DNA from: Streptomyces cylindrosporus
GTDB taxonomy: Bacteria; Actinomycetota; Actinomycetes; Streptomycetales; Streptomycetaceae
Length of the DNA: 64,000 nucleotides
NCBI RefSeq assembly: GCF_022698165.1
Contig: NZ_JALDAY010000003.1
Location: 434,001-498,000, forward strand
Direction of reading: 5' to 3'
Part shown: positions 10,112 to 19,062 of the stretch, piece after piece
How the letters are laid out: the number at the start of each line of letters is the position of its first letter
How positions within the stretch are numbered: position 1 is the first letter of the stretch
Notes under the pieces: model-generated
What the model was told of the DNA's origin: nothing
What the model saw: the letters and a program-made list of their open reading frames with translations, nothing else
Database searches by the model: none
Made by a program: the position numbers and the translations under genes

Positions 10112-10774
10112 GTGTCAGTTCTTCTCGAGCAGCCCGCAAGCCTGGTCGCCTACCGTCCCAACAAGCCGACCGCCATGGTGGTCGTGGCCGACCCCCGAGT
10201 CCGCTCCACCGTCACCCGCCACCTGTGGGCCCTCGGTGTACGCGACGTCATCGAGGCGTCGTCCATCGCCGAGGCCCGTCCCCGCATCGGCAACCCGCGC
10301 GACATCTGCGTCGCCGACGTCCACCTGCCCGACGGCTCCGGCCTCACCATCCTGTCGGAGACCCGCGCGGCGGGCTGGCCCAACGGCCTGGCCCTGTCCG
10401 CGGCCGACGACATCGGCGCCGTGCGCAACGCCCTCGCGGGCGGCGTCAAGGGCTACGTCGTCACCGGCACCCGCACCAACGTCGGGCTCCCCACCCGGCC
10501 CGGTGCGGCCCCCATCGGCGCGGCCGGCGCCCGTATGCACCGCCGCCCCCCGGGTGCCCCGAGCCACCCGGGCGGCTACCGCGAGCTGTCCGGCCGCGAG
10601 GTCGAGGTGCTGCGGCTGGTCGCGGAGGGCCAGTCGAACAAGGCGATCGGCGTCTCGATGGGCCTGTCCGCGCTGACCGTCAAGAGCCACCTCGCCCGTA
10701 TCGCCCGCAAGCTCGGCACGGGCGACCGCGCCGGGATGGTCGCGGTGGCCCTGCGGACCGGCATCATCCACTGA
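10112..10774 (+). CDS. whiI: WhiI, atypical orphan response regulator of sporulation
   Basis: A 220-residue protein with an N-terminal receiver-like domain and a C-terminal LuxR/NarL-type helix-turn-helix (ELSGREVEVLRLVAEGQSNK, then LSALTVKSHLARIARKLG). WhiI works with BldM as a heterodimer to switch on late sporulation genes. The receiver is degenerate: the acidic pair is reduced to a single Asp27 in VVADP, an Asp69 remains in VADVHLPDG, and the conserved lysine position reads Thr/Val in GYVVTGT, so normal phosphorylation is unlikely, as known for WhiI. No kinase gene is adjacent. GTG 10112 has an excellent AGGAGG four bases upstream. Identification rests on this architecture, the WhiG-type promoter and the neighbour rnd. 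Confidence 0.85.
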   Translation: MSVLLEQPASLVAYRPNKPTAMVVVADPRVRSTVTRHLWALGVRDVIEASSIAEARPRIGNPRDICVADVHLPDGSGLTILSETRAAGWPNGLALSAADDIGAVRNALAGGVKGYVVTGTRTNVGLPTRPGAAPIGAAGARMHRRPPGAPSHPGGYRELSGREVEVLRLVAEGQSNKAIGVSMGLSALTVKSHLARIARKLGTGDRAGMVAVALRTGIIH

Positions 10775-10783
10775 CACCGCGGA

Positions 10784-10816
10784 TCCACCGATACCGGCGG
10801 TTCCACCGATACCGGC
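10784..10816. repeat. Two-copy 15-bp direct repeat
   Basis: TCCACCGATACCGGC occurs at 10784-10798 and again at 10802-10816 with an 18-base period, directly after the whiI stop. No function is evident. Confidence 0.7.
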
Positions 10817-10948
10817 AGCTCACCGGCCCCGGTGGTTCAATCCCGCACAATTCACGGACGTGAATCGGATCGCCCGCCGACCCCCTGTCCGTACCCCACC
10901 TGTCGTGAACCGGATGTTTCACCGACCTGACTGGTTTACGACCCTCAG

Positions 10949-10982
10949 GCGCCCGTCGACGGAACGTTACGTCGGCGGGCGC
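10949..10982 (+). terminator. Hairpin between whiI and rnd
   Basis: GCGCCCGTCGACG (10949-10961) pairs with CGTCGGCGGGCGC (10970-10982) over 13 positions with one G-T wobble and an eight-base loop. No T run follows. It probably ends the whiI transcript. Confidence 0.6.
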
Positions 10983-11008
10983 TGTCCATACACGGATACC
11001 CTTGACAG

Positions 11009-12313
11009 GTGACCGACGCCCAAGAGACCGCAGCAGACAGCTCACTGCGAACCACCGGAGGCGCCCCTCCGGAAGACGGCGGAACTTCTGTTACGGGGGC
11101 GCCGGATCCGGATGCGGCCGCGGAGCCCGTCCCTTTGCTCGAACCGCGTGAGGGCATTCCGCCCGTGATCGCGGACGCCGAGTCGCTCGCCGAGGTGATC
11201 GCCGCGTTCGCGGCCGGTTCCGGGCCCGTCGCCGTCGATGCCGAACGGGCCTCCGGCTACCGGTACGGCCAGCGCGCCTACCTCGTCCAGCTGCGCCGCG
11301 AGGGCGCCGGGAGCGCGCTGATCGATCCCGTCGCCTGTCCTGATCTGTCCGGGCTCGGCGAGGCGCTGTCCGGCGTCGAGTGGGTGCTGCACGCGGCCAC
11401 CCAGGACCTGCCCTGTCTGCGCGAGATAGGCATGGTGCCGACGCGGCTGTTCGACACGGAGCTCGCGGGGCGGCTCGCCGGGTTCCCGCGGGTCGGCCTC
11501 GGCGCGATGGTCGAGGGCGTCCTGGGCTACGTACTCGAAAAGGGACACTCCGCCGTCGACTGGTCGACCCGGCCGCTGCCGGAGCCGTGGCTGCGGTACG
11601 CGGCGCTGGACGTGGAACTGCTGGTCGACCTGCGGGACGCGCTGGAGAAGGAGCTGGACCGGCAGGGGAAGCTGGAGTGGGCGCGGCAGGAGTTCGACGC
11701 GATCGCGGCCGCGCCGCCGGCCGAGCCGCGCAAGGATCCCTGGCGCCGGACGTCCGGGATGCACAAGGTGCGGCGGCGCCGGCAGCTGGCCGTGGTGCGG
11801 GAGCTGTGGCAGACGCGGGACCGCATCGCGCAGCGGCGGGACGTGTCGCCGGGGAAGGTGCTCAGTGACGCGGCGATCGTCGAGGCGGCGCTCGCCGTGC
11901 CGGCCAATGTGCACGCCCTCGCGGCGCTGAACGGGTTCGGGCATCGGATGGGGCGGCGGCAGCTGGAGCAGTGGCAGGCCGCCGTCGACCGGGCCAAGGC
12001 CCTGACGGACGCGCAGTTGCCCGCGCCGGGGCAGCCGGTGACGGGGCCTCCGCCGCCGCGGGCCTGGGCCGACAAGGATCCGGCGGCCGCGGCTCGGCTG
12101 TCCGCGGCCCGGGCCGGGGTCTCGGCGCTGGCCGAGCGGCTGAACATGCCCCAGGAGAACCTGATCACCCCGGACACCGTGCGGCGGGTCTGCTGGGAGC
12201 CGCCGAAGGTCGTGGACGCCGAGTCGGTGGGGGCTGCGCTGGCGGGGTACGGGGCGCGGCCCTGGCAGGTCGAGCAGGTGACGCCGGTGCTGGTGGCCGC
12301 GCTGTCCGCCTAG
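11009..12313 (+). CDS. rnd: Ribonuclease D, DEDD 3'-5' exonuclease with HRDC domain
   Basis: A 434-residue protein. The exonuclease domain (about residues 55-220) shows the DEDD motifs: VAVDAERASGYRYG (Asp77, Glu79), LHAATQDLPCL, and a YAALDVELLVDLRD block. An HRDC domain follows (RELWQTRDRIAQRRDVSPGKVL), and the extra C-terminal part is typical of actinobacterial RNase D. The enzyme trims tRNA and other stable RNA 3' ends in the cytoplasm. GTG start at 11009; no strong ribosome site, and a TTGACA lies immediately upstream, so leaderless or near-leaderless translation cannot be excluded. Follows whiI as in S. coelicolor. Confidence 0.9.
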   Translation: MTDAQETAADSSLRTTGGAPPEDGGTSVTGAPDPDAAAEPVPLLEPREGIPPVIADAESLAEVIAAFAAGSGPVAVDAERASGYRYGQRAYLVQLRREGAGSALIDPVACPDLSGLGEALSGVEWVLHAATQDLPCLREIGMVPTRLFDTELAGRLAGFPRVGLGAMVEGVLGYVLEKGHSAVDWSTRPLPEPWLRYAALDVELLVDLRDALEKELDRQGKLEWARQEFDAIAAAPPAEPRKDPWRRTSGMHKVRRRRQLAVVRELWQTRDRIAQRRDVSPGKVLSDAAIVEAALAVPANVHALAALNGFGHRMGRRQLEQWQAAVDRAKALTDAQLPAPGQPVTGPPPPRAWADKDPAAAARLSAARAGVSALAERLNMPQENLITPDTVRRVCWEPPKVVDAESVGAALAGYGARPWQVEQVTPVLVAALSA

Positions 12314-12334
12314 CCACCGCCGAGGATCCCCGCC

Positions 12335-13165
12335 TCACCTGGTCGCACCTCGTGTGAAACCGTTGTAGATGTACCTCTGCAGGCACAGGAAGACGATCAG
12401 TGTCGGCAGGATGACGAGGATCGCTCCTGCCGAGATCGTCTCCCAGTGGGCGCCGAACGGGCCCTTGAAGCGGAACAGGGACGTCGAGATCACGCCAAGA
12501 TCCTGGTTCGGCATGTAGAGGAACGGGATGTAGAAGTCGTTGTAGACGGCGATGCCCTTCACGATGACCACCGTTGCGATGGCGGGCTTGAGCAGCGGGA
12601 AGATGATCTTGCGGTAGATCGTGAAGGCGTTGGCGCCGTCCAGGCGGGCCGCCTCGTCCAGTGAGGTCGGGATGGACCGGACGAACTGCAGGAAGATGTA
12701 GATCGAGACGATGTCCGTGCCCATGTAGAGGGCGATCGGGGCCCAGCGGGTGTCGAAGAGGCCGAAGCTGGTGACGATCTGGAAGGTCGCCACCTGGGTC
12801 GTCACTCCGGGGACCAGCGCCGCTGTCAGGAACAGGGCCACCACCAGCTTCTTGAAGCGGAACGTGAAGCGGTCTATCGCGTACGCGGTCATCGAGCCGA
12901 TCAGGACCGTGCCGGCGACCGAGACCACCAGGATGAAGGCCGTGTTGCCGAAGGCCGAGAGCATCCGGCCGTCCTGGAACGCGGTGACGTAGTTGTGGAA
13001 GTTCAGCGGGTCGTGCGGGAGAGTGAGCGCCCCCGTGTCGTTCGAGGTCTCCTGCTCCGTCTTGAGCGAGGTCAGGAAGACGACGAGGAGCGGGAGGACG
13101 ACCACCACGCTCGCCGTGACCAGGGACAGGTAGAGCAGGGTGCGGGCCAGCGCTCGGCGGGTCAT
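12335..13165 (-). CDS. ABC sugar transporter permease, MalG type
   Basis: A 276-residue inner-membrane protein with about six helices and the EAA loop SIPTSLDEAARLDGANAFTIY typical of MalG/CUT1 permeases. It is the last gene of a three-gene operon on this strand (binding protein, permease, permease) and overlaps the upstream permease by four bases (ATGA). No ATPase gene is present; Streptomyces CUT1 importers usually share MsiK. It lies opposite a GH2 beta-mannosidase and LacI gene, so a manno-oligosaccharide or beta-mannoside is the likely cargo, by inference only. Confidence 0.9.
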   Translation of the reverse strand: MTRRALARTLLYLSLVTASVVVVLPLLVVFLTSLKTEQETSNDTGALTLPHDPLNFHNYVTAFQDGRMLSAFGNTAFILVVSVAGTVLIGSMTAYAIDRFTFRFKKLVVALFLTAALVPGVTTQVATFQIVTSFGLFDTRWAPIALYMGTDIVSIYIFLQFVRSIPTSLDEAARLDGANAFTIYRKIIFPLLKPAIATVVIVKGIAVYNDFYIPFLYMPNQDLGVISTSLFRFKGPFGAHWETISAGAILVILPTLIVFLCLQRYIYNGFTRGATR

Positions 13166-14121
13166 ACGAGGTCCACCTTCTCGTCGGGGACCAGCCGGCG
13201 CTGGATCCACGTCACCAGGAGGATGATCAGCAGGAGTACGACGGCGGCCGCGGAGGCCAGGCCCGTCTTGTTGAACTGGAAGGCCAGCTTCACCGTCTGG
13301 ATCACGAAGGTCTCGGTGCCGGTCGCCCCGCCGGTCATGATGTACGGGATGTCGAAGGCCGAGAGGGATCCGGAGACGGAGAGGATCACCGTCAGGGTCA
13401 GGACCGGTTTGATGCCCGGCGCGATGATGTGCCGGAACTGGTGCCAGCGGTTCGCGCCGTCCAGCTCGGCCGCCTCGTACAGCTCCCCCGGGATCGACTG
13501 GATCGCGCCCAGGAACAAGACGAAGTTCAGGCCCAGGTAGCGCCAGACCGAGACGCCCGCGAGGGAGATGTTCGCGGAGACCGGGGTGCCCAGCCAGGCG
13601 TGGTCCGAGTGGTGGCCGAAGAGGGCGAGGACCGAGTCGAGGGTGCCGCCGTCCTGGAAGAAGTAGAGGAACACGAAGCCGATCGCGACCCCGTTGATCA
13701 GGTACGGGAAGAACAGCAGGCCCTTGAAGAAGTTCCGGAAGCGGACGTCGAAGCTGAGGACCGTCGCGAAGTAGAGGGCCGCGATGATCTGGACGACGGA
13801 CGCCGCCAGGTAGTAGCCGCTGACCCAGAAGACCTCGAACAGGTCGGGGCGGGTGAAGAGTTCGGTGTAGTTGCCGACGCCCGTGTAGTGCAGCTCGGGG
13901 CTGACGCCGTCCCAGTCGGTGAAGCTGTACGCCAGCATGTTGGCGATCGGCGCGTAGGTGAAGGTGATCAGGAAGGCGAGCGGGGCCAGGAGGAAGAGCC
14001 AGGGGGTGAGGCCCCGCCACACGCGCGCACGGCGTGGGGCGGGGGCCGGGGTGGGGACGGCGGTCTTCACCCGCTCCGAAGTGGCCTTCGGTACGGCCGA
14101 CTTGTGGGTGGTGTCCGTCAT
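13162..14121 (-). CDS. ABC sugar transporter permease, MalF type
   Basis: A 319-residue permease: a Pro/Ala-rich cytoplasmic N-terminus of about 35 residues, then six hydrophobic helices starting LTPWLFLLAPLAFLITFTYAP, and the EAA loop SIPGELYEAAELDGANRWHQF. It partners the MalG-type subunit encoded downstream. Its ATG shares a base with the stop of the binding-protein gene (TGATG), and its own stop overlaps the next start, showing tight translational coupling. Confidence 0.9.
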   Translation of the reverse strand: MTDTTHKSAVPKATSERVKTAVPTPAPAPRRARVWRGLTPWLFLLAPLAFLITFTYAPIANMLAYSFTDWDGVSPELHYTGVGNYTELFTRPDLFEVFWVSGYYLAASVVQIIAALYFATVLSFDVRFRNFFKGLLFFPYLINGVAIGFVFLYFFQDGGTLDSVLALFGHHSDHAWLGTPVSANISLAGVSVWRYLGLNFVLFLGAIQSIPGELYEAAELDGANRWHQFRHIIAPGIKPVLTLTVILSVSGSLSAFDIPYIMTGGATGTETFVIQTVKLAFQFNKTGLASAAAVVLLLIILLVTWIQRRLVPDEKVDLV

Positions 14122-15434
14122 CAGGACCCCACGGTCTTCCGCGCCTCGGTCCACTTCCTGCCGAGGCCGGCGAGGAAGTCGTCCAGGCTGCCCTTGCGGG
14201 CGCCGCGCGCGAGGTCGACCAGGTCCTGGCGGTAGTCGGGCTTGTTGATGCCGACCTCGGACTGGTCGTCGATGGCCTTCACCTGGGCGCCCTTGGTGTC
14301 GTCGAGCTCGATGAACTTCACGCCCTCGTCCTCGTACGGCTTCAGTACGTCGGGCAGCGCGGCGTTCTTGAGCGGGGAGATCGCCAGGTTGTCCTTGTCG
14401 TAGCCGGACTTGTCGGTGAACCAGTCGATCCAGGCGCGGGCCGCCTCCTTGTGCCGCGAGTGGACGTTGACGGCCTGGTTGTAGTCGGGGCCGACGACCG
14501 CGCAGAACCTGCCGTCCACCTGGGCCGGGAAGGGCATGAAGCCGATGTCGTCGGGGCTCACCCCGGCCTTCCTCGCGGCGTCCTGGAACTGGACGATCGC
14601 CCAGGTGCCGAGCCACTGCGTGGCGATCTTCCCCTTCGCCAACCGGGGCTTGGAGAGCTCCCAGTTGGTGGTCGTCGGGTCCTTCTCGGCCAGGCCCTCG
14701 TGGACGATGTCGTACAGCAGGGTGTCGCCGACGCGCAGGTCGCTGCCCTTCGCCCAGGGGTCACCCTCGGCGAGCTTGGTGGTGGCCCCGGTGTCGCAGC
14801 TGGGCGAGCCGTTGACGAAGGTCCACGAGGTCAGCGGCCACTGGGCGGCGAAGTTGGTGTAGTACGGCGTCGCGTCCGTCCTGGACTTGATCGCCTTGAG
14901 GTCGGTGAGGAACTCGGCCGGTGTGGTGGGCCACTTGGTGACGCCGGCCTCCCGCCAGACCTTCTTGTTGTAGACGAAGCCGGGGCTCACGCCGATCGGG
15001 CTCTGGCCGTAGACCTTGCCGTCGACCGTGGTGAAGTCGGTGAAGCGGTACTTCTCGCTGCGCCCCGCCTGGGTGCCGAGGGACGCGAAGAAGCGAGGGT
15101 AGTCGCTCTTCTTCACCACCCCCGGGATCAGCAGGACGTCGCCGTAGTTCTCCGTGTTCATCCGGATCTTGACCTCGGCCTCGTAGTTCGTGAGGGCCTC
15201 GAACTCGACCTTGACCTTCGGATACGTCTTGTTGAACTCGGCGGCGTACTTCTTCATCGTGCCGTCCTGCACGAGGTCGGTGCGCTGGGTGAGGACCTTG
15301 ATGGTTCCGGACACCTTTGACGGATCGTCAGGGGCCTTGGCCTCCGCGCCCTTCGACGTGCCTCCGGTGCCGGTGCAGGCCGTGAGGACGAGAGCGGCTC
15401 CGGCGGCGAGGGCGAGGACTGTACGGCGGGACAT
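14121..15434 (-). CDS. Extracellular sugar-binding lipoprotein (family 1)
   Basis: A 437-residue solute-binding protein with lipobox LVLTAC (Cys20), then an acidic linker and a family-1 binding fold (VSGTIKVLTQRTDLVQDGTM, YGDVLLIPGVV, GVSPGFVYNKKVWREAGV, QWLGTWAIVQFQ). It delivers its sugar to the two permeases encoded downstream. ATG 15434 is chosen as start because it lies nine bases from the GGAG; TTG and ATG codons six to nine bases upstream are in frame but too close to it. Transcription is divergent from the GH2 gene, with operator-like sequences between them. Confidence 0.9.
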   Translation of the reverse strand: MSRRTVLALAAGAALVLTACTGTGGTSKGAEAKAPDDPSKVSGTIKVLTQRTDLVQDGTMKKYAAEFNKTYPKVKVEFEALTNYEAEVKIRMNTENYGDVLLIPGVVKKSDYPRFFASLGTQAGRSEKYRFTDFTTVDGKVYGQSPIGVSPGFVYNKKVWREAGVTKWPTTPAEFLTDLKAIKSRTDATPYYTNFAAQWPLTSWTFVNGSPSCDTGATTKLAEGDPWAKGSDLRVGDTLLYDIVHEGLAEKDPTTTNWELSKPRLAKGKIATQWLGTWAIVQFQDAARKAGVSPDDIGFMPFPAQVDGRFCAVVGPDYNQAVNVHSRHKEAARAWIDWFTDKSGYDKDNLAISPLKNAALPDVLKPYEDEGVKFIELDDTKGAQVKAIDDQSEVGINKPDYRQDLVDLARGARKGSLDDFLAGLGRKWTEARKTVGS

Positions 15435-15507
15435 GTGCATCAACTCCGTTCATGGTTCACGTTCATGGGACGGACGAGCACGAGCGGGTTGGCTGGTTCG
15501 GTACTCT

Positions 15508-15532
15508 GACAACGTTTTCTTAACCGGTAAAG
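15508..15532. promoter_or_regulatory. Operator-like sites in the importer/GH2 divergent promoter
   Basis: GACAACGTTTTC (15508-15519) differs by one base from the perfect palindrome GACAACGTTGTC found before both GH92 genes in this window. Directly next to it lies TTAACCGGTAA (15520-15530), resembling the TTACCGGTAA palindrome at 51113. Position between divergent sugar genes with a LacI gene nearby supports a LacI-type operator. Confidence 0.5.
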
Positions 15533-15580
15533 TCCCTATTCCGCCAAGGCTGCCGAAAGTTTTCCGAGCACTGGACTCAA

Positions 15581-15614
15581 ACGGTTTAGTTCGACGGTTT
15601 GGTTCGACGGTTTA
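15581..15614. repeat. Tandem 13-bp repeat in the GH2 leader
   Basis: ACGGTTTAGTTCG, ACGGTTTGGTTCG and a partial ACGGTTTA follow each other head to tail, ending about five bases before the AGGGAG ribosome site of the GH2 gene. It is AT-rich for this genome and could be a regulator-binding array or part of the promoter. Confidence 0.6.
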
Positions 15615-15624
15615 GGGAGTGTGC

Positions 15625-18000
15625 ATGCTGGAGGCGACACCGCTCACCGAGGGATGGGTTCTGCGGCACGAAGGGAAGCTGCTTCCGGCCGCCGTGCCGG
15701 GCTGTGTGCACACCGACCTGCTCGCGGCGGGGGTGATCCCGGACCCTTTCCTCGGACGCGACGAAGCCGAGGTCGCGTGGGTGGGGCGGCGCGAGTGGAC
15801 GTACGAGACCGAGCTGCGCGCCGGGTCCGGGCACGAGCAGACCGACCTGGTCTTCGACGGGCTGGACACCGCCGCCGAGGTCATGGTCGACGGTCGGCTC
15901 CTGGGCCGGACGAGGAACATGCACCGGTCCTACCGCTTCGACGTGACCGGGATGTCGGGGCTGCTCTCGGTGCGGTTCGTGTCCGCGTACGCCGAGGCGG
16001 AGGCCGTGCGCGGGCGGGTCGGCGAGCGGCCGGCCGCCTATGCCGAGCCGTACCAGTACATCCGAAAGATGGCCTGCTCGTTCGGCTGGGACTGGGGGCC
16101 GACGCTGGTGACGGCCGGTATCTGGCGGCCGGTGCGGCTGGAGCACTGGTCGACTGCCCGGATCGCCCGGGTGCGGCCGCTGGTGACCGTCGAAGACGGC
16201 CTGGGTGTGGTCGAGTTGCACGTCGAGGTCGAGCGGAGCCGGGTCGAGGCGCCGCTGGCCGTCGAGGCCACGGTCGGCGGGGTGCGGGCGCACGCCGACA
16301 TCGACGGGAGTGCGGGGGTCGTACGGATCCAGGTGCCGGACGTGCGCTTGTGGTGGCCGCGCGGGTACGGCGAACAGCCTTTGTACGATGTCGAGTTGAC
16401 GTTGCTGGGCGGTGGCGGGGCGCTGGACGTGTGGCGGCGGCGGGTCGGGTTCAGGACCGCCCGACTGGACACCTCGGCCGATGCGCACGGCACCGGGTTC
16501 ACCCTGGTCGTCAACGGCGAGCGGCTCTTCGCGCGCGGGGTCAACTGGATCCCGGACGACGTGTTCCCCTCGCGCGTCACGCGTGAGCGCTACCGGGAGC
16601 GGCTCGGGCAGGCGGCCGACGCGAACGTGGATCTGGTGCGGGTGTGGGGCGGCGGGATCTACGAGAGCGAGGACTTCTACGACGCCTGCGACGAACTGGG
16701 GCTGCTGGTCTGGCAGGACTTTCCCTTCGCCTGCGCCGCGTACCCGGAGGAGCAGCCGCTGCGCGGGGAGGTGGAGGCGGAGGCGCGGGAGAACGTCGTA
16801 CGGCTGATGCCGCATCCCTCGCTGGTGCTGTGGAACGGCAACAACGAGAACCTGTGGGGGTTCCGGGACTGGGGCTGGGAGGAGCGGCTCGCCGGGGACT
16901 CCTGGGGCGAGGGGTACTACCTGGGCCTACTGCCGCGGGTGGTGGCCGAGTCGGATCCGACGCGGGTGTACACGGCGGGCAGTCCGTGGTCCGGCTCGTG
17001 GGAGCGGCATCCGAACGATCCGGCGCACGGTACGCACCACTCCTGGGAGGTGTGGAACCGGGCGGATTACGCGGATTACCGGCTCGAAGTGCCGCGGTTC
17101 GTGGCGGAGTTCGGGTGGCAGGCGCCGCCCGCGTACGCCACGCTGCGGCGGGCGCTGCCGGGTGAGGAGCTCGCCGCGGACTCCCCCGGCATGCTGCACC
17201 ACCAGAAGGCGGACGACGGCAACGGGAAGCTGCGGCGGGGGCTGGAGCGGCATTTCGCCTTCCCCGAGGGGGACTTCGACCGCTGGCACTATCTGACGCA
17301 GGTGAACCAGGCGCGTGCCGTCGCCGCCGGGATCGAGCACTGGCGGTCCAACTGGCCGGTGTGCGCGGGGACGGTCGTGTGGCAGCTCAACGACTGCTGG
17401 CCGGTGACGAGTTGGGCGGCGGTCGACGGGGACGGCCGGGCGAAGCCGCTGTACCACGAGCTGCGGCGACTGTACGCGGACCGGCTGCTGACGGCTCAAG
17501 TGCGGGGGCGGGAGCGGGGGCTGGTGTTGGCGGTCGTCAACCAGGCGGCGGAGGCCTGGGCGGGGGTGGTCCGGCTGCGACGGATGTCGGTGGACGGCGG
17601 GGTGATCGGCGAGGCCGAGGTGGACTTCCGGGCGGGACGACGGGCCGTCGTCGATGTGGAGGTACCGCCGGAGCTGACGCCGGTGGGGCCGAAGGAGTTC
17701 CTGGTGGCGGACACCGATGGGCTGAGGGCCCTGTACTTCCCCTCCCCCGATCGCGAAATCCCCTACCCCCGCCCCGAGTTCGACGTCTCCGTGGCTCCCG
17801 GCGCCGTGACCGTGACGGCCCGCACCCTCGTACGGGATCTGCTGCTTCAGGCGGACCGGCTCGGCCCGGACGCGCGGGCCGACCGGGGGCTGGTGACCCT
17901 GTTGCCCGGTGAGCGGGTGACCATCGGGGTGAGCGGGTGGGAGACTCCCGATCCCGGCACCGCCCGATCCGCCCTGTACTGCCTGGAGAGCGGCCGATGA
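15625..18000 (+). CDS. Beta-mannosidase, glycoside hydrolase family 2
   Basis: A 791-residue protein without a signal peptide, so cytoplasmic. It has the GH2 layout: an N-terminal sugar-binding jelly roll (VAWVGRREWTYETELR, LVFDGLDTAAEVMVDG), an immunoglobulin-like middle, then the TIM barrel. Glu408 in LWNGNNENLWG is the expected acid/base and Glu495 in RFVAEFGWQAPPA the nucleophile. YIRKMACSFGWDWGP and the NNEN form are typical of beta-mannosidases rather than beta-galactosidases. It would cleave terminal beta-mannose from imported oligosaccharides. ATG 15625 preferred over GTG 15619, which is too close to the AGGGAG site. Overlaps the LacI gene by four bases. Confidence 0.88.
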   Translation: MLEATPLTEGWVLRHEGKLLPAAVPGCVHTDLLAAGVIPDPFLGRDEAEVAWVGRREWTYETELRAGSGHEQTDLVFDGLDTAAEVMVDGRLLGRTRNMHRSYRFDVTGMSGLLSVRFVSAYAEAEAVRGRVGERPAAYAEPYQYIRKMACSFGWDWGPTLVTAGIWRPVRLEHWSTARIARVRPLVTVEDGLGVVELHVEVERSRVEAPLAVEATVGGVRAHADIDGSAGVVRIQVPDVRLWWPRGYGEQPLYDVELTLLGGGGALDVWRRRVGFRTARLDTSADAHGTGFTLVVNGERLFARGVNWIPDDVFPSRVTRERYRERLGQAADANVDLVRVWGGGIYESEDFYDACDELGLLVWQDFPFACAAYPEEQPLRGEVEAEARENVVRLMPHPSLVLWNGNNENLWGFRDWGWEERLAGDSWGEGYYLGLLPRVVAESDPTRVYTAGSPWSGSWERHPNDPAHGTHHSWEVWNRADYADYRLEVPRFVAEFGWQAPPAYATLRRALPGEELAADSPGMLHHQKADDGNGKLRRGLERHFAFPEGDFDRWHYLTQVNQARAVAAGIEHWRSNWPVCAGTVVWQLNDCWPVTSWAAVDGDGRAKPLYHELRRLYADRLLTAQVRGRERGLVLAVVNQAAEAWAGVVRLRRMSVDGGVIGEAEVDFRAGRRAVVDVEVPPELTPVGPKEFLVADTDGLRALYFPSPDREIPYPRPEFDVSVAPGAVTVTARTLVRDLLLQADRLGPDARADRGLVTLLPGERVTIGVSGWETPDPGTARSALYCLESGR

Positions 18001-19025
18001 CCACCTCCCGCGTCACCATCAAGGACGTCGCCGCGCGCGCCGGTGTGTCCAAGGGTGCCGTGTCGCTCGCCTTCAACCACAAGCCGGGTCTCTCGGAGGC
18101 GACCCGGGACCGGATCTTCGAGGCGGCGCGGGAGCTGGGCTGGGCGCCGAACCTCACCGCGCGGACACTGGCCGGGTCGCGGGTGGACGTGGTGGGGCTC
18201 GCGATCTGCCGGCCGGCCCGGCTGCTGGGCCTGGAGCCCTTCTACATGGAGTTCGTCTCGGGCGTGGAGAGCGTGCTGATCGAGCGGAACTGCTCGCTGC
18301 TGCTGCGGCTCGTGCGGAACGTGGAGGAGGAGGTCGGGCTGCAGGAGACGTGGTGGCGGGGACGGCAGATCGGCGGGTCGATCCTGGTCGACTTCCGGGC
18401 CGACGACCCCCGCGTGGGCGCCGTCGAGCGGCTGGGGATGCCGGTGGTCGCCGTCGGGCACCCCTCGCTGACCGGCTCGCTCACCTCCGTGTGGACCGAC
18501 GACGCGACGGCCGTACGGGAAGCCGTGCGGTATCTCGCGGCGCTCGGGCACCGGCGGATCGCCCGGGTGGGGGGCGCCGCCGCGCTCGGGCACACGGCGA
18601 TGCGGACCGCCGCGTTCGACGAGGCGGCGCGCACCCTGGAGCTGGCCGGGGCCTGGCAGGTGACCACGGACTACTCCGGCGAGGCGGGGGCGCGGGCCAC
18701 CCGGTCGCTGCTCAGCGCGGCCCCCGCGGACCGGCCGACGGCGATCGTCTACGACAACGACATCATGGCGGTGGCCGGTCTCTCGGTGGCCGCCGAGATG
18801 GGGCTGAGCGTGCCGGCGGACGTCTCGCTGCTGGCCTGGGACGACTCCCAGCTGTGCCGGCTGACGCATCCGACGCTGTCCGCCATGAGCCATGACGTGC
18901 ACGGATTCGGCGCGGACGCGGCGCGGACGCTGTTCGGGGCGATCACGGGAGACGGGCCGGGATCGCATCCCGTACCCACTCCGGTTCTCACTCCGCGCGG
19001 CTCGACGGCCCCGCCGCGGATGTGA
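17997..19025 (+). CDS. LacI-family transcriptional regulator
   Basis: A 342-residue regulator: N-terminal helix-turn-helix VTIKDVAARAGVSKGAVSLAF and hinge NLTARTLAGSRVD, then a periplasmic-binding-like effector domain (GGSILVDFRADDPRV, DDATAVREAVRYLAALGHRRIARVGG in two overlapping blocks, VYDNDIMAVAGLSVAAEMG, LLAWDDSQLCRLTHPTLSAM). Its ATG overlaps the GH2 stop (ATGA), so it is co-expressed with the beta-mannosidase and most likely represses this locus until a mannoside binds. GACAACGTT-type palindromes here and before the GH92 genes are candidate operators; the link is inferred. Confidence 0.9.
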   Translation: MTTSRVTIKDVAARAGVSKGAVSLAFNHKPGLSEATRDRIFEAARELGWAPNLTARTLAGSRVDVVGLAICRPARLLGLEPFYMEFVSGVESVLIERNCSLLLRLVRNVEEEVGLQETWWRGRQIGGSILVDFRADDPRVGAVERLGMPVVAVGHPSLTGSLTSVWTDDATAVREAVRYLAALGHRRIARVGGAAALGHTAMRTAAFDEAARTLELAGAWQVTTDYSGEAGARATRSLLSAAPADRPTAIVYDNDIMAVAGLSVAAEMGLSVPADVSLLAWDDSQLCRLTHPTLSAMSHDVHGFGADAARTLFGAITGDGPGSHPVPTPVLTPRGSTAPPRM

Positions 19026-19062
19026 CCTTCGCCGCTCCCGCCGTCAGGGGTGTGCAGTTACG

